Source of the DNA: Chitinophagales bacterium
GTDB taxonomy: Bacteria > Bacteroidota > Bacteroidia > Chitinophagales > JADIYW01
Direction of reading: 5' to 3'
DNA: 64,000 bases
Assembly: GCA_020636535.1 (NCBI GenBank)
Contig: JACJXT010000011.1
Coordinates: forward strand, 372,001-436,000
The translations under genes and the position numbers were made by a program. Every line of letters starts with the position of its first letter. The first letter of the stretch is position 1. Below the pieces are notes generated by a model. It was not told the origin of the DNA. It worked only from the letters and a program-made list of their open reading frames with translations, and made no database searches. Positions 1 through 7,166 of this stretch are shown here, in pieces.

Positions 1-183
1 TATCATAATAATACTACAAATAAAAATATAATAATGGCAATTGTATTAAGTATAGTTGCATTTTTAATTAATAATACACTCAGCGACTTAGTCGAAGCAA
101 ATAAAGTAGGTTCGCTGTTTTGGATAAATCTTGCTCTTTTGCTTGGCTTTGGAAATAAATCACTACAACAAACAGATATATAA
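1..183 (+). CDS. C-terminal end of a membrane protein, O-antigen polymerase/ligase-like (partial)
   Basis: Frame 1 is open from the first base to a TAA at 181-183, giving the last 60 residues of a protein whose start lies left of the window. The peptide has a hydrophobic helix (MAIVLSIVAFLI), a short polar stretch (NNTLSDLVEANK) and a second hydrophobic helix (VGSLFWINLALLLGF) before a short polar tail. This helix - short loop - helix ending in an FW-x-LxLLLG pattern is what I associate with the C-terminus of Wzy/WaaL-type O-antigen polymerases and ligases. The longer open frame on the opposite strand (3-197) is best explained as its shadow. The membrane-protein reading is fairly safe; the family is a guess from 60 residues. 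Confidence 0.5.
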   Translation, partial: YHNNTTNKNIIMAIVLSIVAFLINNTLSDLVEANKVGSLFWINLALLLGFGNKSLQQTDI

Positions 184-192
184 ACTTCGGTC

Positions 193-246
193 GTCATTCC
201 AAAAAATTTTGTAGCATAACGGAAAAATTTATTTGAAATCTGTCTT
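193..246. repeat. Dispersed repeat family A, copy 1
   Basis: The segment starts GTCATTCCAAAAAATT and continues TAGCATAACGGAAAAATTTA…TGTCTT. It matches 33584-33637 with a handful of substitutions and the same spacing. Both copies lie just downstream of a coding region. Function unknown. Confidence 0.7.
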
Positions 247-317
247 AAAAATGATAAAATTAAGTTGAGAATAGTGTTTTTTTACTTTATCTTACTGCTA
301 AAGATATAATGTACTAA

Positions 318-776
318 GTGAATAAAAACATACTCATCATATATCATACACAAACAGGAAATACTAAGAAAATAGTTGATGCATGTGTCAATGGTATTCA
401 AAAAGAAGATAATATATCAATAAAATTAATAGAAGCACTCCATGCTACAATTGAACATGTTATTTGGGCAGATGGTATTATTTTAGCAACACCAGAAAAT
501 TTTGGATATATGAGTGGTGCTATGAAAAATTTCTTTGATAGAACTTATTATCCAGCAAGAGATTTAGCTATTAGTAAACCATATGCATTATTAATTTCTT
601 GTGAAACAGATGGCGAAGGAACAGTAAGAAGTATCCAAACAATTGCAAAAGGATATATCTTAAAAGAAACACTAGAACCATTAATTATAAAAGAACAAGA
701 GCAACAAGAAAAATTAGACTTAGTAGAAGAGTTTGGTCAATCTTTTGTAACAGGAATTCTATTAGGTATTTTTTGA
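318..776 (+). CDS. Flavodoxin-like / NAD(P)H-dependent FMN reductase-fold protein
   Basis: A 152-residue cytoplasmic protein with the flavodoxin fold. The N-terminus has strand ILIIYHT followed by QTGNTKK (residues 9-17), the FMN-phosphate loop (T-x-T-G-x-T type). Around residues 52-72 it has IILATPENFGYMSGAMKNF, the segment that lines the flavin ring in WrbA/flavodoxin-like oxidoreductases. It probably binds FMN and carries electrons or reduces quinones; the partner is not evident from the neighbours. The start is a GTG at 318: the only upstream in-frame ATG (309) is followed two codons later by TAA. It stands alone between two repeat-rich intergenic stretches. The fold is confident, the substrate is not. 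Confidence 0.8.
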   Translation: MNKNILIIYHTQTGNTKKIVDACVNGIQKEDNISIKLIEALHATIEHVIWADGIILATPENFGYMSGAMKNFFDRTYYPARDLAISKPYALLISCETDGEGTVRSIQTIAKGYILKETLEPLIIKEQEQQEKLDLVEEFGQSFVTGILLGIF

Positions 777-795
777 TTTAAAAATTCATTTCTAA

Positions 796-826
796 GCAGT
801 GTTTCTTGAAAAGGACAAAGCGTTGC
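796..826. repeat. Hairpin repeat family B (degenerate copy)
   Basis: The sequence GCAGTGTTTCTTGAAAAGGAC followed by AAAGC resembles the family B core (GCAGTGTC-loop-GACACTGC) found at 983, 4514, 5435 and 5784. Its stem is poorly preserved. Confidence 0.5.
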
Positions 827-937
827 TAATACGATTACCCAATAAAAATGAGCCCAATTTTTCCGAACTTGTTTCGGAATCTTCTACAATAATAGATTTT
901 ATTCTTGTGCTGTCGGAAGTTTCCTTTTATGTTATCG

Positions 938-955
938 GTCGGTGTCTTCACCGAC
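938..955. repeat. Hairpin repeat family C
   Basis: A perfect 7-bp stem, GTCGGTG / CACCGAC, with loop TCTT, followed by AGAAAT. The same hairpin with loop TCCT occurs at 4775-4792 and 5538-5555. Confidence 0.75.
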
Positions 956-982
956 AGAAATAGATTTTTTATTGACTTCTAA

Positions 983-1008
983 GCAGTGTCTCTTGAAAAG
1001 GACATTGC
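983..1008. repeat. Hairpin repeat family B
   Basis: The arms GCAGTGTC and GACATTGC enclose a short loop. One G-T wobble replaces a Watson-Crick pair of the 5784-5809 copy, so folding potential is kept. Confidence 0.65.
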
Positions 1009-1104
1009 CTTACTATCTTTAAATCTTAAGACAAAAAAGAAAGCATTATTTAACCATTTTTATCAACCAATATTGCACTTTATGTTTATTTTAGTGATGT
1101 AAAC

Positions 1105-4100
1105 ATGAGCAATTATCAATTATTAATTCACAAGCTCGATGCTTTTATCAAAAAGTATTATCTCAACCAATTGATTCGTGGTAGTTTACTATTTGTATCA
1201 TTAATTTTAGCATATTATTTATTTGCAATTGTTTCAGAGTATAATTTATATTTCTCTACAACTGTAAGAAAATTAATTTTATTTGGCTTCTTCGGATTGT
1301 TCACTGTCAGTTTTTATTTTTGGGTACTACAACCATTAATGCGTTATTGGTCTATTGGACAACAAATTTCGCACAACCAAGCTGCTGGAATTATTGGTAC
1401 GCACTTCGCTAATGTAAAAGACAAACTATTAAACATATTACAACTCAATCATCAGTCGCAGAATGCTTATAACAGAGATTTAATCGAAGCTAGCATCAAT
1501 CAAAAAACAGATGCTATAAAACTAGTGCCATTTGGAAATGCTATTCAATTAGATGAAAATAAAAAATATTTAAAATACTTATTTTCTGTTTTATTATTAT
1601 TGATTGCAATAGCTATTATTGCTCCAAATATTTTCAAAGAATCTAACAAACGATTAGCCAATCCAAATGTAGTGTTTGAAAAAGAAGCACCATTTCAGTT
1701 TATACTAAAAAACAAAAACTTAAAAGCAGTACAATTCGAAGATTTAGAACTCAAGTTAAGTATTGAAGGAAAAACAATTCCAAACGAAGTTTTTATCCAA
1801 CAAGATGGACAGTCGTACAAAATGGAAAAATTGTCTGCTACAGAATTTTCATATAAGTTCAGTAATGTACAAGACAACTTTAATTTTAATTTCTTAGCCA
1901 ACGATTTTACTTCCAATCAACATACTGTGGAAGTACTTAAAAAACCATTAATCGTTAATTTTAAAACGCAACTCAATTATCCAAGCTATACCCAAAAAAA
2001 AGATGAAGTATTAAGTAATTCTGGCGATGCTGTTGTACCAGAAGGAACAGTAGTGTCTTGGTTGTTTGAATCATCTAATGCAGATAATGTATATATTATA
2101 ATTAATAATAAAAAATATACTGCTAAGCAAAATGGTAAAAACGAATATTCATTTAGTGCTAATGTAAAAACAGATATTGCTTATACAGTAGTTGTAAGTA
2201 ATGCAGCAGTTCCAAAAGGCGACTCAGTTAAATTTAATATTAGTGCTACACCTGACCAATATCCAAGCATTCAAGCAGCACAAATTGTAGACAGTAGCAA
2301 TTTAGATTTTGTTTTATTAAGTGGTGCTGTTAGTGATGATTACGGTTTGTCTAAATTGGCATTTGTATATTCTATTGTAGATGAAAACGGAAAAATTATT
2401 ACTACAAAAAGTAGACCTTTACCTTTAAATGGAAAATCAATATCAGATTTTAATTATACAATTAATCTTAATAGTTTTGATTTAAAAGCTGGTCAGCAAA
2501 TTAATTATATTATACAAGTTTGGGATAATGATGCTGTTAATGGAGCAAAATCTTCAAAATCGCAAGTATATCAATACAAAAAGAAAAGCATTGATGAATT
2601 AGAAAAACAAGAATACAATAATAACGAAGAAATTAAAGATGAATTAGCAGCTGCTCAACAAAGTGTCAATAAATTATCTAAGCAGATTAAAGAAATGCAG
2701 CAAAAATTATTGAACAAAAATGAATTGTCTTGGGAAGACAAAAAACAAATTGAACAACTACAAAAAGAGCATCAACAATTAGTAAAAGAGCTAAAAGAAA
2801 TTCAAGATAAGTATGCTCAGAACTTAGAAAATCAAAAAGAGTTTAAAAAAGAAAATGAAGAAATCTTAGAAAAGCAAGAGAAAATTCAAGAGATGCTCAA
2901 CGATGTGATGAATGATGAAATGAAAGATTTGATGAAACAAATTGAAGCATTGATGGAAAAAATGAAGCAGAAAGATGCATTTCAAGAGTTGAAAAAAATG
3001 GATATGTCTAGCGATAATCTCAATAAAGAATTAGAGAAAATGCAAGACTTATTTAAGCAATTACAACTAGAACAGAAAGCACAAGAAACAATAGACAAAC
3101 TCAATGAATTAGCGAAAGAACAAAATCAGTTGAGCGATGATACCAAAAAGAGTGATAAATCATCAGAGCAATTACAGAAAGAGCAAAAAGAAATACAACA
3201 AAAATTTGATGGCATAAAAGAAGACCTAAAACAACTAGAGCAATTCAACAAAGAAAATAATAGTCCGATGAATTTGTCTAAGCAAGACGACCAAGCCAAA
3301 GACATCGACAAAAAAATACAAAACAGCCAGCAACAGCTACAGCAAAACCAAAAAAATGGAGCTTCGCAACAGCAAAAAAATGCAGGCGAAAAAATGGAAG
3401 AAATGGCAGAACAATTGCAAGAAGGTTTAGATAAAATGCAATCTGACCAAAATGCAGAAGACATAAAATTGGTTAGACAACTTTTAGAAAACTTGATGAA
3501 ACTATCTTTCGATCAAGAACAAGTGATGAACACACTTAAAAAAACCAATGCACAAAGTCCAAAATATGTTGAGTTAATGCAAGAGCAAGCCAACTTAAGA
3601 GCAGATGCCAATATGATTGCAGATAGTTTACATGAATTAGGAAAAAGACAATTTGATTTGCAGAGTTTTATTTCAGACGAAGTCTATAAACTCAAAAGAG
3701 AAATGCAAAAGTCGCTCGATTTTATGCAAGAAAGATATGTACCACAAACATCAACAGCACAGCAGTTTGTCATGACATCAACCAATAATCTTGCCTTGAT
3801 GCTAAGCGAATCTTTAGATAATTTGCAAAAGAAACGCAATCAAATGCAACAAAAAATGTCTGGCAATGGCTCTTGTGACAAACCAGGAGGCGAAGGACAA
3901 AAACCATCATTGCAAGAAATGCAAAAAGGTTTGGGCGACAAGATGAAAGAAATGATGGACAAACAAAAAAATGGCGAAGGACAAAATGGAAAGCAAATGA
4001 GTAAAGATTTTGCTGAAGCATTAGAAAAACAACAAGCCATTAGAGATGCACTGCAAAAGCTAAAAGAGCAGATGAGTGAGCAACAGAAAAAAGGCAGTGG

Positions 4101-4416
4101 TGTAGATGGTTTAATGGATAAAATGGAAGAAGTTGAGAAAGACTTAATGAAGAAAAATCTAACCAATCAAACGCTAATGCGACAAAAAGAAATAGAAACG
4201 CGTTTGCTAGAGTTTGACAAAGCCAAAAGAGAACAAGGCGAAGAAGACAAACGACAATCGAACAGTGGCGAAGACAAACCAGCCAAATTACCAGCTGGCT
4301 TACAAGAATACCTAGACAAAAAACAATCGACGATAGAAATGTACAAAACAGTACCACCCAACCTAAAACCATTCTATAAAAAATTAGTCGATAAATATTT
4401 CCAGACAGTAAAATAA
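1105..4416 (+). CDS. DUF4175 family membrane-anchored coiled-coil protein
   Basis: A 1103-residue protein that I recognise as the Bacteroidota DUF4175 type. Two hydrophobic segments lie near the N-terminus (about 24-44 and 55-77) and another at about 155-172. A beta-rich, extracytoplasmic-looking region follows (about 190-490). From about residue 495 to 1060 the protein is almost entirely charged, glutamine-rich and lysine/glutamate-rich, with heptad-like runs typical of long coiled coil. The tail ends in a short structured segment (EYLDKKQSTIEMYK…LVDKYF). A role in envelope architecture is plausible, but the function is unknown. In related genomes, from memory, this gene is often followed directly by the RsbW-like ATPase gene; here about 1.5 kb of repeats and one extra gene intervene. 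Several antisense frames inside it are composition shadows. Confidence 0.8.
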   Translation: MSNYQLLIHKLDAFIKKYYLNQLIRGSLLFVSLILAYYLFAIVSEYNLYFSTTVRKLILFGFFGLFTVSFYFWVLQPLMRYWSIGQQISHNQAAGIIGTHFANVKDKLLNILQLNHQSQNAYNRDLIEASINQKTDAIKLVPFGNAIQLDENKKYLKYLFSVLLLLIAIAIIAPNIFKESNKRLANPNVVFEKEAPFQFILKNKNLKAVQFEDLELKLSIEGKTIPNEVFIQQDGQSYKMEKLSATEFSYKFSNVQDNFNFNFLANDFTSNQHTVEVLKKPLIVNFKTQLNYPSYTQKKDEVLSNSGDAVVPEGTVVSWLFESSNADNVYIIINNKKYTAKQNGKNEYSFSANVKTDIAYTVVVSNAAVPKGDSVKFNISATPDQYPSIQAAQIVDSSNLDFVLLSGAVSDDYGLSKLAFVYSIVDENGKIITTKSRPLPLNGKSISDFNYTINLNSFDLKAGQQINYIIQVWDNDAVNGAKSSKSQVYQYKKKSIDELEKQEYNNNEEIKDELAAAQQSVNKLSKQIKEMQQKLLNKNELSWEDKKQIEQLQKEHQQLVKELKEIQDKYAQNLENQKEFKKENEEILEKQEKIQEMLNDVMNDEMKDLMKQIEALMEKMKQKDAFQELKKMDMSSDNLNKELEKMQDLFKQLQLEQKAQETIDKLNELAKEQNQLSDDTKKSDKSSEQLQKEQKEIQQKFDGIKEDLKQLEQFNKENNSPMNLSKQDDQAKDIDKKIQNSQQQLQQNQKNGASQQQKNAGEKMEEMAEQLQEGLDKMQSDQNAEDIKLVRQLLENLMKLSFDQEQVMNTLKKTNAQSPKYVELMQEQANLRADANMIADSLHELGKRQFDLQSFISDEVYKLKREMQKSLDFMQERYVPQTSTAQQFVMTSTNNLALMLSESLDNLQKKRNQMQQKMSGNGSCDKPGGEGQKPSLQEMQKGLGDKMKEMMDKQKNGEGQNGKQMSKDFAEALEKQQAIRDALQKLKEQMSEQQKKGSGVDGLMDKMEEVEKDLMKKNLTNQTLMRQKEIETRLLEFDKAKREQGEEDKRQSNSGEDKPAKLPAGLQEYLDKKQSTIEMYKTVPPNLKPFYKKLVDKYFQTVK

Positions 4417-4513
4417 TATATAATAATTTTATTTTTCTGCGAGTATCTGTGTTGTCTGCGGGAAAATAGAAAACAATTTGAACTAACTGAAACCTTAATT
4501 CTTTTCTTTCCTA

Positions 4514-4539
4514 GCAGTGTCTCTCGTAGAGGACGCTGC
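4514..4539. repeat. Hairpin repeat family B
   Basis: The arms GCAGTGTC and GACGCTGC flank TCTCGTAGAG. There is one T-G wobble in the stem. It is preceded by TTTCCTA, as in the copies at 5435 and 5784. Confidence 0.75.
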
Positions 4540-4613
4540 GTTAAACTCAAATTTCATATTAAATAAATTAAATTTATATTTGTTTTATTTTTATAGCATA
4601 ACCTCCATTACAT

Positions 4614-4690
4614 TACGGTCGGGCTATCACTATAAGTCCTCGCTCGTTTACAACATCGCTGTGGGCTTTCCGTTCTATCCCTTATGCAAG
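4614..4690. repeat. Possible dispersed repeat with GGTCGGGCT / GGGCTTTCC motifs
   Basis: The stretch begins ACGGTCGGGCTATCAC and contains GTGGGCTTTCCGTTCTATCCC. It looks like a non-coding repeat type I associate with intergenic spaces in other Bacteroidota genomes. Only one copy is present in this window, so repeat status is inferred from memory, not seen. Confidence 0.35.
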
Positions 4691-4708
4691 TTCCTACTAC
4701 AAAAAATA

Positions 4709-4733
4709 TTGTCAAAGTTCTAAACTTAGACAA
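4709..4733. repeat. TTGTCAAAG-type hairpin, copy 1
   Basis: TTGTCAAAGTTCTAAACTT followed by AGACAA forms an imperfect stem (TTGTC/GACAA). A related hairpin lies at 52418-52449 just after the asnB stop codon. Confidence 0.5.
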
Positions 4734-4774
4734 TGTTAGCTATTTATTAAACAACATAACAGTTTAACCTATCG

Positions 4775-4868
4775 GTCGGTGTCCTCACCGACAGAAATAA
4801 CAATTACTAATAAAATATTTAAAAATAATTACTTATCTTGTTTTTACAAAAACATGCTGATATATGAA
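4775..4868. repeat. 94-bp direct repeat, copy 1 (starts with family C hairpin)
   Basis: By eye it is identical to 5538-5631 except at three positions. It begins with the GTCGGTG/CACCGAC hairpin and ends at ATGCTGATATATGAA. The two copies bracket the orphan gene at 4909-5322. Confidence 0.85.
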
Positions 4869-4908
4869 GATACTACAGTAAGTAGTTGTGAGTCATTTAA
4901 AAAACTGA

Positions 4909-5322
4909 ATGGAAACAAATTTTGAAATAGAAGAAAATTATGCTGTTCAATTAAACGGAGTTCATATTGATTTACATAATAATTTTGAATTTAATGGAGT
5001 TTCTAAAACAAAAGAGGATTTTCAAATTGATTTTGTAAAATCAAACGGAGATTGGGTTCACGAAAATGAATTTAAACGATTGAAATTCATTCATAAAAAT
5101 GTGAGCTATAAAAATTCTTCGGACGGAGATAATACGGACTATCCAGAAGATGAAAAAATATTAAGTGTGATTTCATTTTTCCCAAAAACAATGAGAGACA
5201 TTAATGATGGATTTATGCAACATAATAAACCGAATGAAAATGATGATATAATCTATCTTTTTGAAAATGGAAAAATGTTTCGACTGAATTGCGAACGAAT
5301 TGAATTGATAGCGGAAAAATAA
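4909..5322 (+). CDS. Hypothetical protein carried between direct repeats
   Basis: A 137-residue acidic soluble protein starting at ATG 4909 (METNFEIEEN). It has no signal peptide or membrane helix. It looks like a compact alpha/beta protein with many N, D, E and K residues and aromatic pairs (GDWVHENEF, IIYLFENGKMF). I do not recognise the family; the composition resembles small accessory or immunity-type proteins, but no toxin partner is visible next to it. It lies between two 94-bp direct repeats (97% identical by eye), so it may be the cargo of a repeat-bounded cassette inserted between the DUF4175 gene and the RsbW-like gene. The frame is real-looking by amino-acid composition; the function is unknown. 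Confidence 0.6.
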   Translation: METNFEIEENYAVQLNGVHIDLHNNFEFNGVSKTKEDFQIDFVKSNGDWVHENEFKRLKFIHKNVSYKNSSDGDNTDYPEDEKILSVISFFPKTMRDINDGFMQHNKPNENDDIIYLFENGKMFRLNCERIELIAEK

Positions 5323-5344
5323 AATGACACACTAACTACGCTGT

Positions 5345-5363
5345 GGTTCGTGTCTCACGAAAC
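5345..5363. repeat. Hairpin repeat family D, copy 1
   Basis: GGTTCGTGTCTCACGAAAC has a stem TTCGTG/CACGAA with loop TCT. The exact 19-bp sequence recurs in inverted orientation at 10910-10928, and flanking bases (ACTACGC on one side, AAAAA on the other) are also similar. Confidence 0.8.
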
Positions 5364-5430
5364 AAAAATAATGCTAAGTAAATCAAGCACCATTTAAAAC
5401 CAAACAGAACTCTAACAACCATTTTCAATT

Positions 5431-5527
5431 CCTAGCAGTGTCTCTCATAGAGGACACTGCGTTAAAACTTTATAAGTAACAATGAAACCTTTTTAATTTT
5501 TTATCGTATAACTACCTTAGTGCGCAT
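5431..5527. repeat. 97-bp direct repeat, copy 1 (starts with family B hairpin)
   Basis: It begins CCTAGCAGTGTCTCTC, includes the hairpin GCAGTGTC/GACACTGC (5435-5460) and ends CTTAGTGCGCAT. Copy 2 is at 5780-5876 with only a few substitutions. Confidence 0.85.
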
Positions 5528-5537
5528 TAACCTACAG

Positions 5538-5631
5538 GTCGGTGTCCTCACCGACCGAAATAACAATTACCTATAAAATATTTAAAAATAATTACTTATC
5601 TTGTTTTTACAAAAACATGCTGATATATGAA
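5538..5631. repeat. 94-bp direct repeat, copy 2
   Basis: Second copy of 4775-4868, 763 bp downstream, with three mismatches by eye. It again starts with the GTCGGTG/CACCGAC hairpin. Confidence 0.85.
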
Positions 5632-5634
5632 AAT

Positions 5635-5658
5635 ATTTACGCAATAAGTTGCGTAAAT
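5635..5658. repeat. Perfect palindrome, 10-bp stem
   Basis: ATTTACGCAA - TAAG - TTGCGTAAAT is a perfect inverted repeat with a 4-base loop. It directly follows the 94-bp repeat and precedes a CAAGTTAGCGG motif. It could be a terminator without a T-run or the end of a mobile cassette. Confidence 0.7.
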
Positions 5659-5779
5659 AAACAAGTTAGCGGTAATGCAAAAGACCAATCAAAATTTAAA
5701 GAGCGTTAATTAAGAAAGATAGAAACAAGAAAATAATGAGAAATTTTTTTATAACATTTATCATAACTATACTTTCTTT

Positions 5780-5876
5780 CCTAGCAGTGTCTCTCGTAGA
5801 GGACACTGCGTTAAAACTTTATTAGTAACAATGAAACCTTTTTAATTTTTTATCGTATAACTATCTTAGTGTGCAT
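5780..5876. repeat. 97-bp direct repeat, copy 2
   Basis: Second copy of 5431-5527, 349 bp downstream, ending 22 bp before the ATG at 5899. The promoter of the downstream gene must therefore lie within or next to this repeat. Confidence 0.85.
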
Positions 5877-5898
5877 TTTGTTCATCAAAAATAATTAA

Positions 5899-6303
5899 AT
5901 GAGAGCATTAGTAGAGTTAACCTTCCCATCAGAAAAAAAGAACATAGAACAAGTAGAAGATTGCATTGATAAATTCAAAGAAGACTTATCCATTTGCCAT
6001 CAGTTACTAGGAAAAATAAGATTAGCAGCAGTAGAAGCAGTAACCAATGCCATAGAACATGGCAATCATTTAGACCAAAATAAAGTAGTACGATTTACTG
6101 CATTTCAATATAATTCTACTTTACGATTGTCCATACAAGACCAAGGCAACGGTTTCAATCCAGATGAAATTCCAGATCCAACATCACCAGAATTGTTGTT
6201 AGAACCAAACGGAAGAGGCGTGTTTCTAATGAAACGCTTAGCAGACAACATCGAGTTCAAAGACAACGGCTCGTGTATAGAAATGGATTTTAAACTAAGT
6301 TAA
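5899..6303 (+). CDS. RsbW/SpoIIAB-like ATP-binding protein (HATPase_c_2)
   Basis: A 134-residue GHKL-fold kinase domain of the anti-sigma-factor type. The N-box is at 41-56 (RLAAVEAVTNAIEHGN, with E46 and N50). The G1 box is at 81-85 (DQGNG) and the G2 box at 104-114 (NGRGVFLMKRL). There are no histidine-kinase dimerisation helices or sensor domain, so it should be a soluble serine kinase or anti-sigma-type switch protein acting on a STAS-domain antagonist. No antagonist or sigma factor is visible nearby. The ATG at 5899 gives the expected N-terminal strand (MRALVELTFPSEKK). Confidence 0.85.
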   Translation: MRALVELTFPSEKKNIEQVEDCIDKFKEDLSICHQLLGKIRLAAVEAVTNAIEHGNHLDQNKVVRFTAFQYNSTLRLSIQDQGNGFNPDEIPDPTSPELLLEPNGRGVFLMKRLADNIEFKDNGSCIEMDFKLS

Positions 6304-6332
6304 CAGTTCTCTTTTTTGGAATGCTAATACTG

Positions 6333-6830
6333 TTAGATATTCGATCTTATATTTTGTAATTCATTCTTCAAGCTTCGTTTAAATTTCCATTCCATGAGCG
6401 TACTAATTCCAAAATAAAATGGAAACCTTCCAGTTTTCGATGTTGAATGATATTGAAAATTAAAACATATTTTCTCACTTTTTGGTGTGATGGTTATGTT
6501 TAGAAATTTCAACATATAAATGTTATAAGTCAGTTTTATTTCAGCAGAAGTTGATACATACTCCCAATTCAATTTATCTAAAGCTTTTTCGGTCAATTCA
6601 AAGTTTGCTTTTTTCGGAAGTTTAGTTTGAAAAATTTTGATATTGTCATCTTTCCATTGATAAAAAATAACAACTAACAGACAGAATAATAAATAGTAAA
6701 TATTAAGAAATGAAATGTCAAGTTTTAACGAAATTAGAATGCCACAGAGAAAAATAATCAAGAAAGTCAAAATTCCACCTGTAATTACATTGTACCAATA
6801 ATCTTGACTTTTCTTTATTCTGCCTTCCAT
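6333..6830 (-). CDS. Hypothetical two-helix membrane protein
   Basis: About 165 residues if started at the ATG at 6830 (MEGRIKKSQDYW). The frame is open to 6932, but the extra residues add an odd hydrophobic stretch and I prefer the internal start. After a basic N-terminus there are two transmembrane segments (about 14-36 and 41-57) separated by a short loop. A soluble domain rich in K, N and aromatics follows and ends KNELQNIRSNI. I do not recognise the family. It is convergent with the RsbW-like gene and followed upstream by a hairpin repeat (7045-7077), so it may be another accessory insertion in this repeat-rich region. Confidence 0.6.
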   Translation of the reverse strand: MEGRIKKSQDYWYNVITGGILTFLIIFLCGILISLKLDISFLNIYYLLFCLLVVIFYQWKDDNIKIFQTKLPKKANFELTEKALDKLNWEYVSTSAEIKLTYNIYMLKFLNITITPKSEKICFNFQYHSTSKTGRFPFYFGISTLMEWKFKRSLKNELQNIRSNI

Positions 6831-7044
6831 ATTTCGGTTTTGGTTGTTCAAAAACTGGTATATAACAACTACAACTATATTGCTACAAAAAACTACTGTA
6901 GTTTCATCTATCAGCAAGTTTTCTAATAACAAGATACGCTATTATTTTTTATTTTTAAATATTTTAATAGTAGTTTATAGTGTGGTTTTCGCTTTGTTAA
7001 AGTTTAAAATTTTAACCAAATTGTTGTCAAAACGAATACTTTTC

Positions 7045-7077
7045 CACTCAGAGTCTTCTTGCGAATGACTCTGAGTG
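7045..7077. repeat. Hairpin repeat family E, copy 1
   Basis: CACTCAGAGTC - 11-base loop - GACTCTGAGTG is a perfect 11-bp stem. Copy 2 (10952-10984) has the same 33-nt length and differs in the innermost base pair by a matched double substitution (C-G to T-A). Confidence 0.85.
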
Positions 7078-7114
7078 ATGTAATAAAACATATATTATTT
7101 TATACAAAAAATAA

Positions 7115-7156
7115 GAGATTGCTACATTTTTTTCGTTCGTCGAAAAATTTGCAATG
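7115..7156. repeat. Dispersed repeat family F, copy 1
   Basis: It begins GAGATTGCTACATTTTTTTC and ends GCAATG. Its reverse complement matches 50423-50463, next to the IS110 transposase gene, at roughly 85-90% by eye. Confidence 0.7.
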
Positions 7157-7166
7157 ATAATTACTA

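Larger units (their letters stand above)
777..1104. other. Intergenic region with hairpin repeats, no gene
   Basis: This 328-bp gap holds two copies of the GCAG…CTGC-type hairpin (about 796-826 and 983-1008) and one GTCGGTG/CACCGAC hairpin (938-955). The repeats occur in the order B-C-B. No open frame with coding character is visible on either strand. Confidence 0.7.
4417..4908. other. Repeat-rich intergenic region
   Basis: This 492-bp gap contains, in order: a family B hairpin (4514-4539), a GGTCGGGCT…TATCCCTTATGC segment (about 4614-4690), a TTGTCAAAG…hairpin (4709-4733), a GTTAGC motif (4735-4740), and the family C hairpin that opens a 94-bp direct repeat (4775-4868). The 68-residue open frame 4517-4723 lies wholly in these repeats and is not credible as a gene. 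Confidence 0.7.
5323..5898. other. Repeat-rich intergenic region
   Basis: This 576-bp gap contains a family D hairpin (5345-5363), a 97-bp direct repeat in two copies (5431-5527, 5780-5876), the second copy of the 94-bp repeat (5538-5631) and a perfect 10-bp-stem palindrome (5635-5658). It also has a GTTAGC motif (5666-5671) and a 29-codon open frame (5736-5825) that runs into a hairpin. No convincing full gene is present. Confidence 0.7.

Noticed and set aside
3..197. 64-residue minus-strand frame at the left edge
   Set aside because: The plus-strand frame over the same bases runs in from the edge and gives a much better membrane-protein C-terminus.
3126..4372. Several overlapping minus-strand frames rich in C, S and F
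   Set aside because: These are reverse-strand shadows of the K/E/Q-rich coiled-coil coding sequence of the DUF4175 gene.
4517..4723. 68-residue open reading frame on the plus strand
   Set aside because: It starts inside a family B hairpin and runs through the GGTCGGGCT repeat and the TTGTCAAAG hairpin; the peptide has no protein-like pattern.
4735..5671. Integron-like attC sites suggested by GTTAGC motifs on both sides of the 4909-5322 gene
   Set aside because: The motifs do not match the GTTRRRY core (GTTAGC plus T or G fails), no paired R'' box is seen and there is no tyrosine-recombinase gene in the window.
6844..7068. 74-residue plus-strand frame opposite the 6333-6830 gene
   Set aside because: It overlaps the start region of the membrane protein on the other strand and ends in a family E hairpin; there is no coding signature.
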